Shown: piece after piece, positions 19,604-29,525 of the stretch
How positions within the stretch are numbered: the first letter of the stretch is position 1
Layout of the letters: each line of letters begins with the position of its first letter
Assembly: GCF_011578285.1 (NCBI RefSeq)
Contig: NZ_CP049916.1
Coordinates: forward strand, 1,550,001-1,614,000
DNA: 64,000 nucleotides
Reading direction: 5' to 3'
Source: Acinetobacter lanii
GTDB taxonomy: Bacteria > Pseudomonadota > Gammaproteobacteria > Pseudomonadales > Moraxellaceae
Notes under the pieces: model-generated
Database searches by the model: none
Seen by the model: only the letters and a program-made list of their open reading frames with translations
Told to the model about the DNA's origin: nothing
Program-made: the position numbers and the translations under genes

Positions 19604-20803
19604 TTATTTCAGTTCACTCGAACTTTTGCCAAGTTCACGGCGTGCAATGATCAATTGTTGAATCTGCTGCGTACCTTCAAAGATATCAAGAATTTTAGAG
19701 TCTCTTGCCCATTTTTCTAGGAGTTCATCTTCGTTATAACCTAGGCTTGCTGCCAATTCGACACATTTCAAAGTGATTTCATTACAAATGCGTCCTGCTT
19801 TGGCTTTCGCAATAGACGCTTCACGCGAATTCGGTTTTTTATTGTCAGCCATCCAAGCGGCTTTTAAGGTCAATAAGCGCGCCGATTCCCATTCAGCTTC
19901 CATGCGATAAATCTGTGCCGCAATATTGGAGGTCTGTAAATAAGGGGTTTCGTAGCTTGGATCTAAAACATCGTTAAAAATCTGTTTAATCCGTTCTAAA
20001 GAAGCTTTGGAGCAACCTACGGCCATTGCAGCAACCAAAGGTCGGGTGTTGTCGAATGTTTCCATGACACCTGCAAAACCTTTAGCCACATCAATTTCAG
20101 CATTACCCAATAAGTTGGCAGCGGGTACACGACAGTCAATAAAGCGAATGACCGCGGTATCAGAGGCTTTAATACCGAGTTTATGTTCAAGGCGCTCGAC
20201 ATTCATGCCGGGTGTGCCTTTAGGAACCACAAAGGATTTGATCGCAGCACGACCTAATGATTTGTCTAAAGTTGCCCAAACCACCACAGAGTCGGCACGC
20301 TCACCTGAAGTCACAAAGATTTTTTCACCATTTAATATGTAGTGATCGCCGTCTTTGGTGGCAGTGGTGCGAATCGCTGCTGAGTCTGAGCCACATCCAG
20401 GTTCGGTAATCGCCATAGCCGCCCAAGTGCCTTTAAAGCGCTCAAGTTGTTCATCATTGGCAACTGCAGCAATGGCTGAGTTACCTAAGCCTTGGCGAGG
20501 CATAGATAACAACAGTCCGGTATCGCCGTAACACATTTCGATCACACCTAATGCGGTCGACATATTGACGCCATTTTTGTTACCGACTTCGCTATCGCCC
20601 CGTTTATTCACTGCAGCGCCCGCATTCATACCATCGCCACCTTCATTCATGCCGTCAAGTAATGAGGCAAGCATGTTCAGTTCTTTGGGGTAGCTATGCT
20701 CAGCTTTGTCATATTTTCGAGAGATGCGACGCAGCACATTTAGTGCAGTTTCGTGGGCTTGATCGACCAATAGTTTAAATTTTTTCGGGTTTTCTAAATT
20801 CAT
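19604..20803 (-). CDS. Acyl-CoA dehydrogenase, catalytic-type subunit
   Basis: This 399-residue flavoprotein of the acyl-CoA dehydrogenase family performs the first oxidation of beta-oxidation-like pathways. The FAD/substrate motif ITEPGCGSDSAAI is near residue 133. The C-terminal DIFEGTQQIQ carries the glutamate expected as catalytic base. It is encoded 54 nt downstream of a second dehydrogenase gene in the same direction. The pair may act as a heteromeric enzyme, as known for paired FadE proteins in actinobacteria. The nearby alkane genes suggest a lipid or alkane degradation context. Confidence 0.85.
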   Translation of the reverse strand: MNLENPKKFKLLVDQAHETALNVLRRISRKYDKAEHSYPKELNMLASLLDGMNEGGDGMNAGAAVNKRGDSEVGNKNGVNMSTALGVIEMCYGDTGLLLSMPRQGLGNSAIAAVANDEQLERFKGTWAAMAITEPGCGSDSAAIRTTATKDGDHYILNGEKIFVTSGERADSVVVWATLDKSLGRAAIKSFVVPKGTPGMNVERLEHKLGIKASDTAVIRFIDCRVPAANLLGNAEIDVAKGFAGVMETFDNTRPLVAAMAVGCSKASLERIKQIFNDVLDPSYETPYLQTSNIAAQIYRMEAEWESARLLTLKAAWMADNKKPNSREASIAKAKAGRICNEITLKCVELAASLGYNEDELLEKWARDSKILDIFEGTQQIQQLIIARRELGKSSSELK

Positions 20804-20857
20804 GAGATGAGATCCTGTATAAACCTAAGCTGTATGATTTGTTGTTATTGTTATGGC

Positions 20858-22153
20858 CTAAGCATGCAAGGCAGATTGCATAATTGCGGTAGCGCGTAAG
20901 TCTCGATACCAACGTTCAACAGGGTGTTCTTTGGTAAAGCCATGGCCACCTAAGAGTTGAACGCCATCTGTACCAATTTTCATTGATTTTTCAGCACATA
21001 AAATGCGGGCCAAATAGGCTTCACGATGAAAAGGCTTACCCGATTCAGCCAAACTTGCAGCATTTAAGACCAACATTCGCATCGCATCAATCTCAATGGC
21101 CATGTCTGCAATCATAAAAGCAACACTTTGACGATGTGAAATTGGCTCACCAAATGCGGTGCGTTCATTGGCATAGTGGATACAGTAGCTTTTTACTGCT
21201 TCAGCAGTACCTACAGCCATGGCACACCACATCAAATTGCCCAAATCTAAAAATGCGGAATAATTGAAGTCATCATCGCCTAAGCGTTCAGCAGGGGTAT
21301 TGTTAAATTCAAGGCTAACCGTCTGAGTGGCTTTTAAGCCCATTGCTGGGCTATTTTTACAGCGAATACTGGCATCACGCTTCACAATAAACACGTCAGC
21401 TTTACCCTGAAACTCAGCATTGACCAAAAGTACATCTGCAGATTCACCAAGAATCACTAATGTTTTCTCACCATGAATGCTGTATTTACCTTGATTCAAA
21501 CTGGCTTTGGTTTTCAGTTGATAGGGATTAAAGGCAGGTGTGGCTTCTTGAATAGCAAAGCTTGCCTGAATATCCGCATCATTGGCAAAGCCGGCAAGAT
21601 ATTTATTTTGTACTTGTTTAGATCCCCATTGGGTAATGGCATTAATGACGCTAAACGTTGATAACAAACCTGCAGTCAAACTGAAATCACCACGTGCAAG
21701 GTTCTCTGCTATCAGAATATTGCTGATGATATTTTTTTCACTAGCAACACCACCAAAAGCTTCAGGTAGAGCATAATAATTTAAGCCTAAATCTGAACTG
21801 TGTTTCCAAAGTGCGTCAGGAAATTGTTCATGGTGATCTGCATCGTGTGCCAAAGGATAGAGTACTTCACTTGCAAATTGCTGCATGGCATCCGCAGTCA
21901 TTTGCTGTTCTTCAGACAGGTTTAAATCAAATAGAGATTTTTGCTGATTGGGGAGGCGTTGTTTTTGATTGCCTTGATTAGACTGAAAGGCCTTTTGTGT
22001 CGCACTTAAGGTTCTGAAGCCAGCTTTAGAGCCTTGATAGAGTGATTTCTCGATGATTTTTCTAAGTTTAAATTGATCCAGTAAATCGCTGCCTGCTATT
22101 TTTGTAATCAAAGCCAAGCCCAAACCCTGCGCTTTATTTGCCATATTGGTCAT
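20858..22153 (-). CDS. Acyl-CoA dehydrogenase-like protein lacking the C-terminal EGT motif
   Basis: This 431-residue member of the acyl-CoA dehydrogenase family has an extra N-terminal stretch of about 75 residues. The family C-terminal motif begins normally (LLGGHGFTKEHPVERWYRDLRA) but ends in IMQSALHA, where active enzymes have an EGT segment. The usual catalytic glutamate is therefore absent at that site. It is the first gene of a two-gene unit with the catalytic-type dehydrogenase and may be its partner subunit. The family is certain; the non-catalytic role is inferred. Confidence 0.85.
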   Translation of the reverse strand: MTNMANKAQGLGLALITKIAGSDLLDQFKLRKIIEKSLYQGSKAGFRTLSATQKAFQSNQGNQKQRLPNQQKSLFDLNLSEEQQMTADAMQQFASEVLYPLAHDADHHEQFPDALWKHSSDLGLNYYALPEAFGGVASEKNIISNILIAENLARGDFSLTAGLLSTFSVINAITQWGSKQVQNKYLAGFANDADIQASFAIQEATPAFNPYQLKTKASLNQGKYSIHGEKTLVILGESADVLLVNAEFQGKADVFIVKRDASIRCKNSPAMGLKATQTVSLEFNNTPAERLGDDDFNYSAFLDLGNLMWCAMAVGTAEAVKSYCIHYANERTAFGEPISHRQSVAFMIADMAIEIDAMRMLVLNAASLAESGKPFHREAYLARILCAEKSMKIGTDGVQLLGGHGFTKEHPVERWYRDLRATAIMQSALHA

Positions 22154-22406
22154 TATTCTGTCCTGATTTTTAGCTGTTGTATGGCATTATCCTGACATGA
22201 GTAATATTTAAATTAAATGTCGGATCTGACAATTCTATTGACCTAATTGGCGTGAATAGATAAGCGGTATTTTCGGGTTTATATTATTGAATTTAAATCA
22301 ATATTATTTCTATTTATGAATTAAGAGATAAAAAAAATTGACCCAAATGACAAATTTTTACTTATCGTTTGGATCAATTTTAGAAATGAATGCGCTTGGC
22401 TATTAA

Positions 22407-23780
22407 TTAAGCGAAAGGTTGAATCATTTTTCTGACATTGGTCTTCGCTTCAATCACCGTCATAAAGGTATAAGCCCCAATAAATTTGCGACTGATAAAC
22501 ATGAACTCTTTAGGCGGTACAGAGAAGTAACGTGACGCCATAGATTTAGAAGCGCGTTGCATCACACGACTATGTAATTGGCTTTTTTTCCAATCATAGC
22601 GTTGCTGTTCATCCATCACGTCATCGGGCAAGTCAGGATTATTTGCTTTGGTGCTAAAGGCTTCGGTTGCCAATAAAAATACTTTCGCCATGTCAGGTTT
22701 AATACTTAAAGGCATACCATCAAAAAATTCATAACTAGTCATGGCTTGAACCATCGCTTCGGCATCATGATGGTAACCTGCCTTTAATAGATTGCGCGCC
22801 ACACTCAATAATTGTTGGTCAAATTGACGAATCGCGCCAAAATCTAACAAAATAATTTTATCAAGAATCTCTTCACCATTGCCTAAGCGAACCAAATAAT
22901 TGCCAAAATTTGGGTCGGTTTGCATTTCACCCCATTCAAAGATCTCTCGTACCGCAATTTCAAGTGAAGCTTCGCCCAATTTATTACGGCGCTCTTGAGG
23001 TAAAGACAACATCACTGGACTGTTGATCGGTACGCCTCGTTCAAAGGTCATACACAACACTTGATCGGTGCAGTATTGATCAATAATTTGCGGAACAACA
23101 TAACGAGGATCATCTTTGAGTCGTTCTGCAAAACGGCGAGTGGTTGCTGCTTCAATTTTGTAGTCCACTTCACGGTGCATCATCTCACGCACTTCATCAA
23201 ACCACTGATCGAATTCACGCGTTTGAGGCACCATACGAGTCAATTTCAGCATGTTTTTAAATAAGCTCATGTCTGAATCAATGGCACTCGCTACACCGGG
23301 ATACTGAATTTTGAGTACCAGTTCAAGACCGTCAGATTTGCGTGTAGCACGATGCACTTGTGCTAAAGACGCTGTACCCAAAGGTTCATGGTCAATAGTC
23401 AGGTCGTCTAGTTTTGAACCCAATTGACTCACCAATTGCTCTTTTATGGCAGGCCATGCAAGGGCTACGGTTTGATTGTTCAATGTGTTTAAGGCTTGAG
23501 TGATCTCTTCAGGCAAAAAATGCTCGCCGTACAATGCCATCATCTGCCCAATTTTCACAATTGAACCTTTGAGCTTACCAATCTCTGCAACCAAATATTC
23601 CGCTTGGTCTTTCATGGCTTGCTTGCGTTTCTTTTCTTTATCTTCTTCACTCGAAAAGATTGAACTCGCGCTTGAGGCTGCCCAACGTGTTCCTGCAAGT
23701 AACGAAGCTTTTGCGATAGAAAGGCGTCGATCCATAGAGGAGGTCTTTAACGCTTTAAGCTTTTCATTCTGATCTGACAT
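22407..23780 (-). CDS. ABC1/UbiB/ADCK-family atypical kinase
   Basis: This 457-residue protein of the ABC1 (UbiB/COQ8) family of atypical kinase-like ATPases is involved in ubiquinone or lipid metabolism. Visible motifs are KIGQMM (the family KxGQ motif, near residue 77), the alanine-rich nucleotide loop GTASLAQVH, LVLKIQYPGV with the ATP lysine, and the DFG in LLDFGAIRQFD. It lacks the long C-terminal membrane helices typical of E. coli UbiB, so it is a paralog and not the ubi-operon protein. Confidence 0.85.
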   Translation of the reverse strand: MSDQNEKLKALKTSSMDRRLSIAKASLLAGTRWAASSASSIFSSEEDKEKKRKQAMKDQAEYLVAEIGKLKGSIVKIGQMMALYGEHFLPEEITQALNTLNNQTVALAWPAIKEQLVSQLGSKLDDLTIDHEPLGTASLAQVHRATRKSDGLELVLKIQYPGVASAIDSDMSLFKNMLKLTRMVPQTREFDQWFDEVREMMHREVDYKIEAATTRRFAERLKDDPRYVVPQIIDQYCTDQVLCMTFERGVPINSPVMLSLPQERRNKLGEASLEIAVREIFEWGEMQTDPNFGNYLVRLGNGEEILDKIILLDFGAIRQFDQQLLSVARNLLKAGYHHDAEAMVQAMTSYEFFDGMPLSIKPDMAKVFLLATEAFSTKANNPDLPDDVMDEQQRYDWKKSQLHSRVMQRASKSMASRYFSVPPKEFMFISRKFIGAYTFMTVIEAKTNVRKMIQPFA

Positions 23781-23938
23781 GAAGATAAAATCCTGTGAGC
23801 GAATCGAGCTGATGAACTATTCTAATGAATATTACATCGTATGACCGTATTAAAATAGTTCAACTATTTGAATATCGGATGTAATTAATGTCAATGAATG
23901 TAGTTTTTAAATAGCCTAAGCAAATTTTAAATTTGATT

Positions 23939-24244
23939 TTACATTCGGTACGCTATTTTAAGTTCACTACGTTGCTTTAAAAGCGTTTTGTTTTGCTCGA
24001 TGAACTGAGTGATCATTTCTTTAACAGAATCATGAGAAAAACCAAGTGCATAGCCTTTTACAATAATAATGCTTGGCAGGGAAAAGAAGAAATATTTGGC
24101 GTCTTCTAAGCTGGGTTGTTCAAAAATACCGTATTCAGTCAGCATTTTTGTTAGCTCGGTTTTTTCTACATTGACTTGAGAGGAGTCTGTGTCATTCCAA
24201 TAGTTTTGGCGCATGGCCATTAAATTATTGTGTTTATAACTCAT
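23939..24244 (-). CDS. Hypothetical protein
   Basis: Function not recognised. I start at the ATG at 24244 (MSYKHNNLMAMRQNYWN). A longer in-frame version begins at 24331, but its extra 29 residues look non-coding. The product is about 101 residues, soluble, with a central hydrophobic segment and a charged helical C-terminus. It is alone, downstream of the ABC1 kinase promoter region. Confidence 0.5.
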   Translation of the reverse strand: MSYKHNNLMAMRQNYWNDTDSSQVNVEKTELTKMLTEYGIFEQPSLEDAKYFFFSLPSIIIVKGYALGFSHDSVKEMITQFIEQNKTLLKQRSELKIAYRM

Positions 24245-24445
24245 GACGAGGGGGCTTGATTGTGGGCTTGGGCTATATATTAGGCTTAACAGGGGATAAA
24301 TCAAGCGACAATTTAAAATACAGAATTGCAAAATGAGCGCAATTCAAATTTAACCTTTATTTTTTTAAGATTTATTTTTAACAGTTAGCTGGCAAGAATT
24401 TCTTCAACCTTGAAAAAGCGTGTTCATCTAAAAACAGATACAAAA

Positions 24446-24475
24446 AAGCGAGGAATAAATCCTCGCTTTCTATCT
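24446..24475 (-). terminator. Rho-independent terminator of cold-shock gene
   Basis: On the minus strand the stem AGCGAGGA/TCCTCGCT with loop TTTAT is followed by a T-run. It lies just past the cold-shock gene stop. Confidence 0.92.
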
Positions 24476-24495
24476 ATTGCTTAAGACTTAAGGTC

Positions 24496-24705
24496 TTAGA
24501 TCGCAACGATATCAACAGCGTTAGGACCTTTAGGACCTTGAGTAACGCTGAATTCAACTTGTTGGCCTTCAGCTAAAGTTTTGAAACCTGAGCTTTTGAT
24601 TTCGCTGAAATGAGCGAAAACGTCTGGACCATTTTCTTGTTGAATAAAACCAAAACCTTTAGTTTCGTTGAACCACTTAACAGTACCTTTAACAGTATTA
24701 GACAT
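24496..24705 (-). CDS. CspA-family cold-shock protein
   Basis: This is a 69-residue single cold-shock domain protein. RNP1 (KGFGFIQQ) and RNP2 (VFAHFSEI) are intact, so it should bind single-stranded RNA or DNA and act as an RNA chaperone. It has its own terminator and a long untranslated leader, which is typical for temperature-controlled csp genes. Which Csp paralog it is cannot be decided. Confidence 0.95.
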   Translation of the reverse strand: MSNTVKGTVKWFNETKGFGFIQQENGPDVFAHFSEIKSSGFKTLAEGQQVEFSVTQGPKGPNAVDIVAI

Positions 24706-25075
24706 AATATAAATCCTTTGGAAATCTGGTAATCAAGGTCATAAATGACCCGGTTGTAACTTTGAAAAAATAATGAAACTTAAAATCTGAAACGAAACGT
24801 AGGATTATGAATAACACTGCGAAATAAAAGATTTAACGAAACAACACTAATTTTCTAGTTGGGTTCGATTATACATGATAAAAAAATAAAGTAGAAACAT
24901 ATATGACACTTATTCACTAAAAAACTGATGTATTTGTGTTAAAAGTAAGTCATATCAAGCTTTTTCATTAAAAAAATTGCAGAAAAAAATTAAAACAGCC
25001 TGTAGAAATTCAAAAAAATGCATAAAACAAGGTATTATAAGGCGCTTAAAGATACTGACCTTGGAGATACCTTAA
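24706..25075. promoter_or_regulatory. Shared intergenic region: csp 5' leader and prmB promoter
   Basis: This 370-nt stretch has no gene between the divergent csp and prmB genes. The csp side has an AAGGAT ribosome site and about 150 nt of low-GC sequence that probably forms the long untranslated leader. I see no clear cold box by eye. The prmB side ends with GGAG 9 nt before its GTG. Confidence 0.5.
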
Positions 25076-26086
25076 GTGGATCAACTGACTATTAGCCCTG
25101 AACATTTGCAGGAAGCCGCTGACAATTTGAGCACAATACGTGATTTTATCCGTTTTGGTGTGTCAGCTCTACGTCAATATGATGCACACTTAGGTCAAGG
25201 TACTGAAGATTTTTTTGCTGAGAGTTCAGCATTGGTACTGCAAACACTAGCATTGGATTGGTCTGCGAACCCTGAAATTCTAGATGCAAAATTATTGCCA
25301 AGCGAAAAAGCTGAATTTATCAGTTTGCTTGAACGCCGTATTAATGAAAAAGTGCCAACCTCATATTTGTTAAATCTGGCTTATTTTTGTGAAAAACCTT
25401 ATTACGTTGATGAGCGTGTACTGATTCCACGTTCTCCAATTGCAGAATTGATCAATAATCGTTTTGCACCGTATTGTTTAGATGAAAATCATCAACCTCG
25501 CGAAGCGGATAATAATTTACCGGTAAATCCAAATCCTAAAATGCCACGTCGTATTTTAGATATGTGTACCGGTTCAGGGTGTATTGCAATTGCATTGGCT
25601 TATGCATTCCCTGAAGCTGAAGTAGATGCAACCGATATTTCAAAAGAAGCACTCGAAGTTGCATCTATTAATGCTGAACACCACAACAAGCAGTTTGAAG
25701 TGGCGTTGCTTGAATCAGATTTGTTCACCAAAATTCCTGCCGAAAATCAATATGACTTGATCGTATCAAATCCTCCGTATGTTGATGCAGAAGACATGGC
25801 AGATCTTCCTGACGAATTCCGTCACGAGCCTGAGCTTGCATTGGCAGCGGGTCAAGATGGCTTAGATCTGGTACGTAAAATGTTGGCGCAAGCTGCAGAT
25901 TATTTAACGGAAGACGGTTTAATTGTCATTGAAGTGGGTAATTCTGAATGGGCAATGAAACAGAACTTTAATACTGTGGATTTCCACTGGTTAACTTTCC
26001 AAAAAGGCGGTTCAGGTATTTTTGCGTTAACAGCAGCGCAATGCCGTCAGTATCGTGATTTATTTATTCAATCTGTTCAAGCATAA
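25076..26086 (+). CDS. prmB: PrmB, ribosomal protein uL3 glutamine methyltransferase
   Basis: PrmB methylates a glutamine of ribosomal protein L3 using S-adenosylmethionine. The 336 residues have the helical N-terminal domain, the SAM-binding LDMCTGSGCIAIALA near residue 161, and the hallmark NPPY motif (SNPPYVDAEDM). The start is a GTG at 25076 with GGAG 9 nt upstream. It is followed directly by aroC, the same order as in many gamma-proteobacteria. Confidence 0.95.
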   Translation: MDQLTISPEHLQEAADNLSTIRDFIRFGVSALRQYDAHLGQGTEDFFAESSALVLQTLALDWSANPEILDAKLLPSEKAEFISLLERRINEKVPTSYLLNLAYFCEKPYYVDERVLIPRSPIAELINNRFAPYCLDENHQPREADNNLPVNPNPKMPRRILDMCTGSGCIAIALAYAFPEAEVDATDISKEALEVASINAEHHNKQFEVALLESDLFTKIPAENQYDLIVSNPPYVDAEDMADLPDEFRHEPELALAAGQDGLDLVRKMLAQAADYLTEDGLIVIEVGNSEWAMKQNFNTVDFHWLTFQKGGSGIFALTAAQCRQYRDLFIQSVQA

Positions 26087-26098
26087 GGAGTCGTGAAC

Positions 26099-27184
26099 GT
26101 GGCAGGTAATAGTATTGGACAACTCTTCCGTGTAACGACTTGTGGTGAATCTCATGGTGTTGGGCTCATGGCGATTGTCGATGGTGTGCCGCCCGGAATC
26201 GAGCTTTGTGAAGCAGATTTACAACATGATTTAGATCGTCGCAAACCGGGGACTTCTAAGTTTGCAACGCAGCGTAAAGAACCTGACCAAGTTGAGATTA
26301 TTTCAGGGGTGTTTGAGGGTAAAACCACAGGCACCTCGATTGGTCTTTTGATCCGCAATACCGACCAGAAATCGAAAGATTACGGCAATATTGCGCAAAC
26401 TTTCCGTCCAGGACATGCAGATTATACTTATACGCATAAGTATGGTTTCCGTGACTACCGTGGTGGTGGTCGCTCAAGCGCACGTGAAACTGCAATGCGT
26501 GTGGCAGCAGGTGCGATTGCAAAAAAATACTTGGCTGAAAAGTTTGGTATCGTGATTCGTGGTCATGTGACTCAGATTGGTATAGAAAAAGCTGAAGTTT
26601 TAGATTGGAACGAAGTTCCAAATAATCCATTCTTCTGTGGCGATATCAATGCTGTTCCACGTTTTGAAGCCCTTGTGACGTCATTGCGTGAACAAGGTAC
26701 AAGTTGTGGCGCTCGACTTGAAATCATCGCTGAAAATGTCCCAGTAGGTTGGGGTGAGCCTGTATTTGATCGTTTAGATGCCGATATCGCGCATGCCATG
26801 ATGTCAATCAATGCAGTAAAAGGCGTTGAAATTGGCGATGGTTTTGCGGTGGCTGAGCAATTTGGTCATGAATCACGTGATGAATTAACCACTGATGGCT
26901 TCTTAGCTAATCATGCAGGCGGTATTTTGGGTGGGATTTCATCTGGTCAAGATATTCGTGTGGCGATTGCATTGAAACCGACAGCGTCGATCACCACGCC
27001 AGGTAAAACGATTAATCTAAATCGTGAAGATACCGATGTATTGACCAAAGGTCGTCATGATCCGTGTGTGGGGGTTCGCGCAACGCCAATTGCGGAAGCC
27101 ATGCTTGCGATTGTGTTGATGGATCATTTCATGCGTCATCGTGCTCAAAATGCTGATGTGGTTACGCCATTTGCACCGATCTAA
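26099..27184 (+). CDS. aroC: Chorismate synthase AroC
   Basis: AroC makes chorismate from EPSP, the last common step of aromatic amino acid synthesis, and uses reduced FMN. The signatures GESHG near the N-terminus, [10 protein letters not shown] near residue 125 and the RHDPCVGVR segment near 320 are all present. I start at the GTG at 26099 ([10 protein letters not shown]) rather than the GTG at 26093. The AGGAG site at 26086-26090 is then 8 nt away, and the family begins MAGNSIG. The gap to prmB is only 12 nt, so they are co-transcribed. Confidence 0.96.
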   Translation: MAGNSIGQLFRVTTCGESHGVGLMAIVDGVPPGIELCEADLQHDLDRRKPGTSKFATQRKEPDQVEIISGVFEGKTTGTSIGLLIRNTDQKSKDYGNIAQTFRPGHADYTYTHKYGFRDYRGGGRSSARETAMRVAAGAIAKKYLAEKFGIVIRGHVTQIGIEKAEVLDWNEVPNNPFFCGDINAVPRFEALVTSLREQGTSCGARLEIIAENVPVGWGEPVFDRLDADIAHAMMSINAVKGVEIGDGFAVAEQFGHESRDELTTDGFLANHAGGILGGISSGQDIRVAIALKPTASITTPGKTINLNREDTDVLTKGRHDPCVGVRATPIAEAMLAIVLMDHFMRHRAQNADVVTPFAPI

Positions 27185-27202
27185 GTGTTTGTAAAAGACT
27201 TT

Positions 27203-27236
27203 AAAAAACCAGACTTACTGTCTGGTTTTTTTTATC
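27203..27236 (+). terminator. Rho-independent terminator after aroC
   Basis: Stem AAACCAGAC/GTCTGGTTT with a TTACT loop and a run of eight T. Confidence 0.93.
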
Positions 27237-27353
27237 AAAAATATTTTATTTTAAGTTTCAGTGTTTATACTTTGGGTTGAGATGACGTATTGACTTCATA
27301 GGAATGTAAAAAGATTAAAAAAATGATGCTCTCAACATGTGTGGGGAATTTGA

Positions 27354-27791
27354 ATGACAATAAAGTACGACCCTAAAAAATTGGGTTTTAGAAGAATAGG
27401 TTTAAAAGCATATCGTCTAAAATCACATACTTTAAAAATTTATCGTTCTTGCATGATGGCAATGCTGATCGGATGTAGCGCATTGAGCTTTGCACAAAAT
27501 TTAACGCAATCTGAATATGATCAACACGTGAAACAAGCCTACCGCCAACTACAAATCTCACAACTGGATTTGAACCGAGTTTTGGATCAAAACAAACATC
27601 CTAAGTTAATCATTGAAAAATCTTGCCTTTATGTCAACCAACTAAAGCAATTGGAACAATTATCGCTAAACAATAGTGCACTTCAAAAAGCCAAAGACGA
27701 AGCACAGTTTGTTGCTGGATTAATTAAAGACTTTGATAAATCCTTTGCTGATTTGGGAACCACCTATCAAAAAAGTTGTACGTCCTTTTAA
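27354..27791 (+). CDS. Hypothetical secreted protein
   Basis: Function not recognised. The 145 residues begin with a long basic stretch and then a hydrophobic segment (MAMLIGCSALSFA, about residues 35-48), so this is probably an exported protein. An in-frame ATG at 27453 would give a more usual signal peptide. The mature part is helical with two cysteines. It resembles in size, layout and cysteine placement the small secreted protein at 40501-40881, so the two may be distant paralogs. A GGGGA site lies 6 nt before the ATG used. Confidence 0.45.
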   Translation: MTIKYDPKKLGFRRIGLKAYRLKSHTLKIYRSCMMAMLIGCSALSFAQNLTQSEYDQHVKQAYRQLQISQLDLNRVLDQNKHPKLIIEKSCLYVNQLKQLEQLSLNNSALQKAKDEAQFVAGLIKDFDKSFADLGTTYQKSCTSF

Positions 27792-27879
27792 TATTGAAAA
27801 TGCGATGATATTCGATGTCTCTGGTCAGAATGTGTAGAAAGTTATTTTAAAAGGCACATAAGTCTCTAGTTGAATCCTA

Positions 27880-27914
27880 AATAAAAAAACCAGACTTAAA
27901 GTCTGGTTTTTTAT
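27880..27914. terminator. Bidirectional terminator
   Basis: Stem AAAAACCAGACTT/AAGTCTGGTTTTT with A- and T-runs, between a plus-strand gene and a minus-strand lipoprotein gene. Confidence 0.93.
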
Positions 27915-27930
27915 GCTATTTTTCAACTTG

Positions 27931-28395
27931 TTATTGAGCATAACCTTTAAGGAAAGTTAAATACGCTGATGATTTTTCACCATTGGCTTTTAAAATTGGG
28001 CGTTGAATATCACCTTTGTCTGTTACCAGTTTTAAATCAATCTGCTTACCATCACGGAATGAGTTTAAGAAGCTCACCGGTACACGAATAAAGTTTGATG
28101 ACGTTTTTAAGTTGGCTTGAGTCGAATATTGGGTGGCTTCAATGGTTGAGTAAGTATAAGGTTGACCATCCACTAAAAATTCGAATTGCTTAATGTCATA
28201 GGCTTCTGCATTGGTAATTTCTGCTGAAATTTTAAAACCTTCACGGGTTTCTTCTTTCCATCGCATTGAGAGTTCCGGGCAGACTTCATCTGCTGTACAG
28301 ATCAATGGACCTTTGGTGACGACACGCTCAGACACTTGACCTGCACACGCTGTAAGAAACAAAACAGAAGAAATCAATACCAAATGCGTTTTCAT
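27931..28395 (-). CDS. Putative lipoprotein (paralog of the next gene)
   Basis: This 154-residue protein has a lipoprotein signal ending in the lipobox LTAC (cysteine at residue 17), so it should be anchored in a membrane facing the periplasm. The function is unknown. The mature part shares a clear pattern with the product of 28587-29132: GPLIC...VCPEL..W, then 'VDGQPY', 'NFIRVP', 'KGDI' and a terminal 'FLKGYAQ'. A disulfide between the two cysteines of the first motif is likely. Confidence 0.75.
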   Translation of the reverse strand: MKTHLVLISSVLFLTACAGQVSERVVTKGPLICTADEVCPELSMRWKEETREGFKISAEITNAEAYDIKQFEFLVDGQPYTYSTIEATQYSTQANLKTSSNFIRVPVSFLNSFRDGKQIDLKLVTDKGDIQRPILKANGEKSSAYLTFLKGYAQ

Positions 28396-28586
28396 ATTTA
28401 TACCTAGATGTGGAGTTTTTATTGCTATGTTGAGAATATGTTAAATTTAACGATTTAAGCAAAAAATTGAAATAACTCAAGGCATTTGTCACGTTGCAAA
28501 ATTGTATCCTAAAAAAATTTAAGGCTATTTAGAACGTAAAAAAGCCCTAATACATGCTTAGAGCTTCATGGGTTTGAATAAAAACC

Positions 28587-29132
28587 TTATGGATTGTTAC
28601 GCTGAGTATAACCGCGTTTAAAGGTTTTAAAAGCACGTGATTCTTCGCCGTCTTTTAATGCAGCGTGGCTAATTTCACCTTTATCGGTAAATAAAGTCAC
28701 ATCTATGGCTTTGGCGTTATAAAAAATGTTGATCAAACTTGCGGGTACTTCTATATAATTCGATGAATTAATTAACGACGAATTTAAGACTGATTTTTGA
28801 CTGGTCTTGATGGTTGGCATATAGGGGTAATTTTGACCATCGACCTTTAAGACCACTTTTTGAATGTCATAGGCTTGAGGGTCGTAGAGGTCTGCACGGA
28901 CTTTGTATAGATTATTATTTTGCAGTTTCCAGTCGAAAGTCAATTCAGGGCAAGGTTTACCGGCTTCGCAAATCACTTGTCCTGTGGTTTCTACACGTTG
29001 AACATTGTTGGACGGTTTAAAGTCGATGGCTGAATCATTATACGGTTTGGTACTATCAGCTTTTTTTACGGGGAATACGATACATCCTGATAGTGAAAGT
29101 GCTGTAACGAGTGAAATAAGTTGTAATTTCAT
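28587..29132 (-). CDS. Putative lipoprotein (paralog of the previous gene)
   Basis: This 181-residue protein has a lipobox LSGC (cysteine at residue 17). The mature part has the same motif order as its downstream neighbour: VICEAGKPCPEL, 'VDGQNYPY', 'NYIEVP', 'KGEI', 'FKRGYTQ'. The two genes lie in tandem about 190 nt apart and probably arose by duplication. The function is unknown; a beta-rich extracytoplasmic domain is likely. Confidence 0.75.
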   Translation of the reverse strand: MKLQLISLVTALSLSGCIVFPVKKADSTKPYNDSAIDFKPSNNVQRVETTGQVICEAGKPCPELTFDWKLQNNNLYKVRADLYDPQAYDIQKVVLKVDGQNYPYMPTIKTSQKSVLNSSLINSSNYIEVPASLINIFYNAKAIDVTLFTDKGEISHAALKDGEESRAFKTFKRGYTQRNNP

Positions 29133-29525
29133 TATTATTGACCAAGTTATTCATTTAGTTTTTGTTAAGATTTAATTTATCATAAACTTATAATAAATGT
29201 GAACCAGTTATCATAAAAATGTTGTTTGATTGCAATTTTGATCTAAAAGTTTTTGAAAATGAAGCAAACTTAAGTTTAATTTTATGGCTAGACTAAATTA
29301 AGATGACGGTTATGAGTTGTTTATCATGATGTATTAGATGCTTAATCATTAGGCTCTAAATGAGTTTTGTGATTTAAACTGTGCTAGATTTTTCCAAAAA
29401 TGTATTGATAAATGACTTTTAAATTTGACTGCGGAATAACTATACAATTGGTTCAACTTAACGTTTGACCAGCGCTAAAAAGCTGTTATAACTAAAAATA
29501 AAGGGTAAGTAAAAAAGAGTGTCAA
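29133..29525. other. Intergenic region without a recognisable gene
   Basis: 393 nt of AT-rich sequence. I see no ORF, repeat or strong hairpin. It must hold the promoter of the minus-strand lipoprotein genes and of the small plus-strand gene at 29526. Confidence 0.5.

Noticed and set aside
26093..26098. Upstream GTG as the start of aroC.
   Set aside because: It is only 2 nt from the AGGAG site; the GTG at 26099 has proper spacing and matches the family N-terminus.
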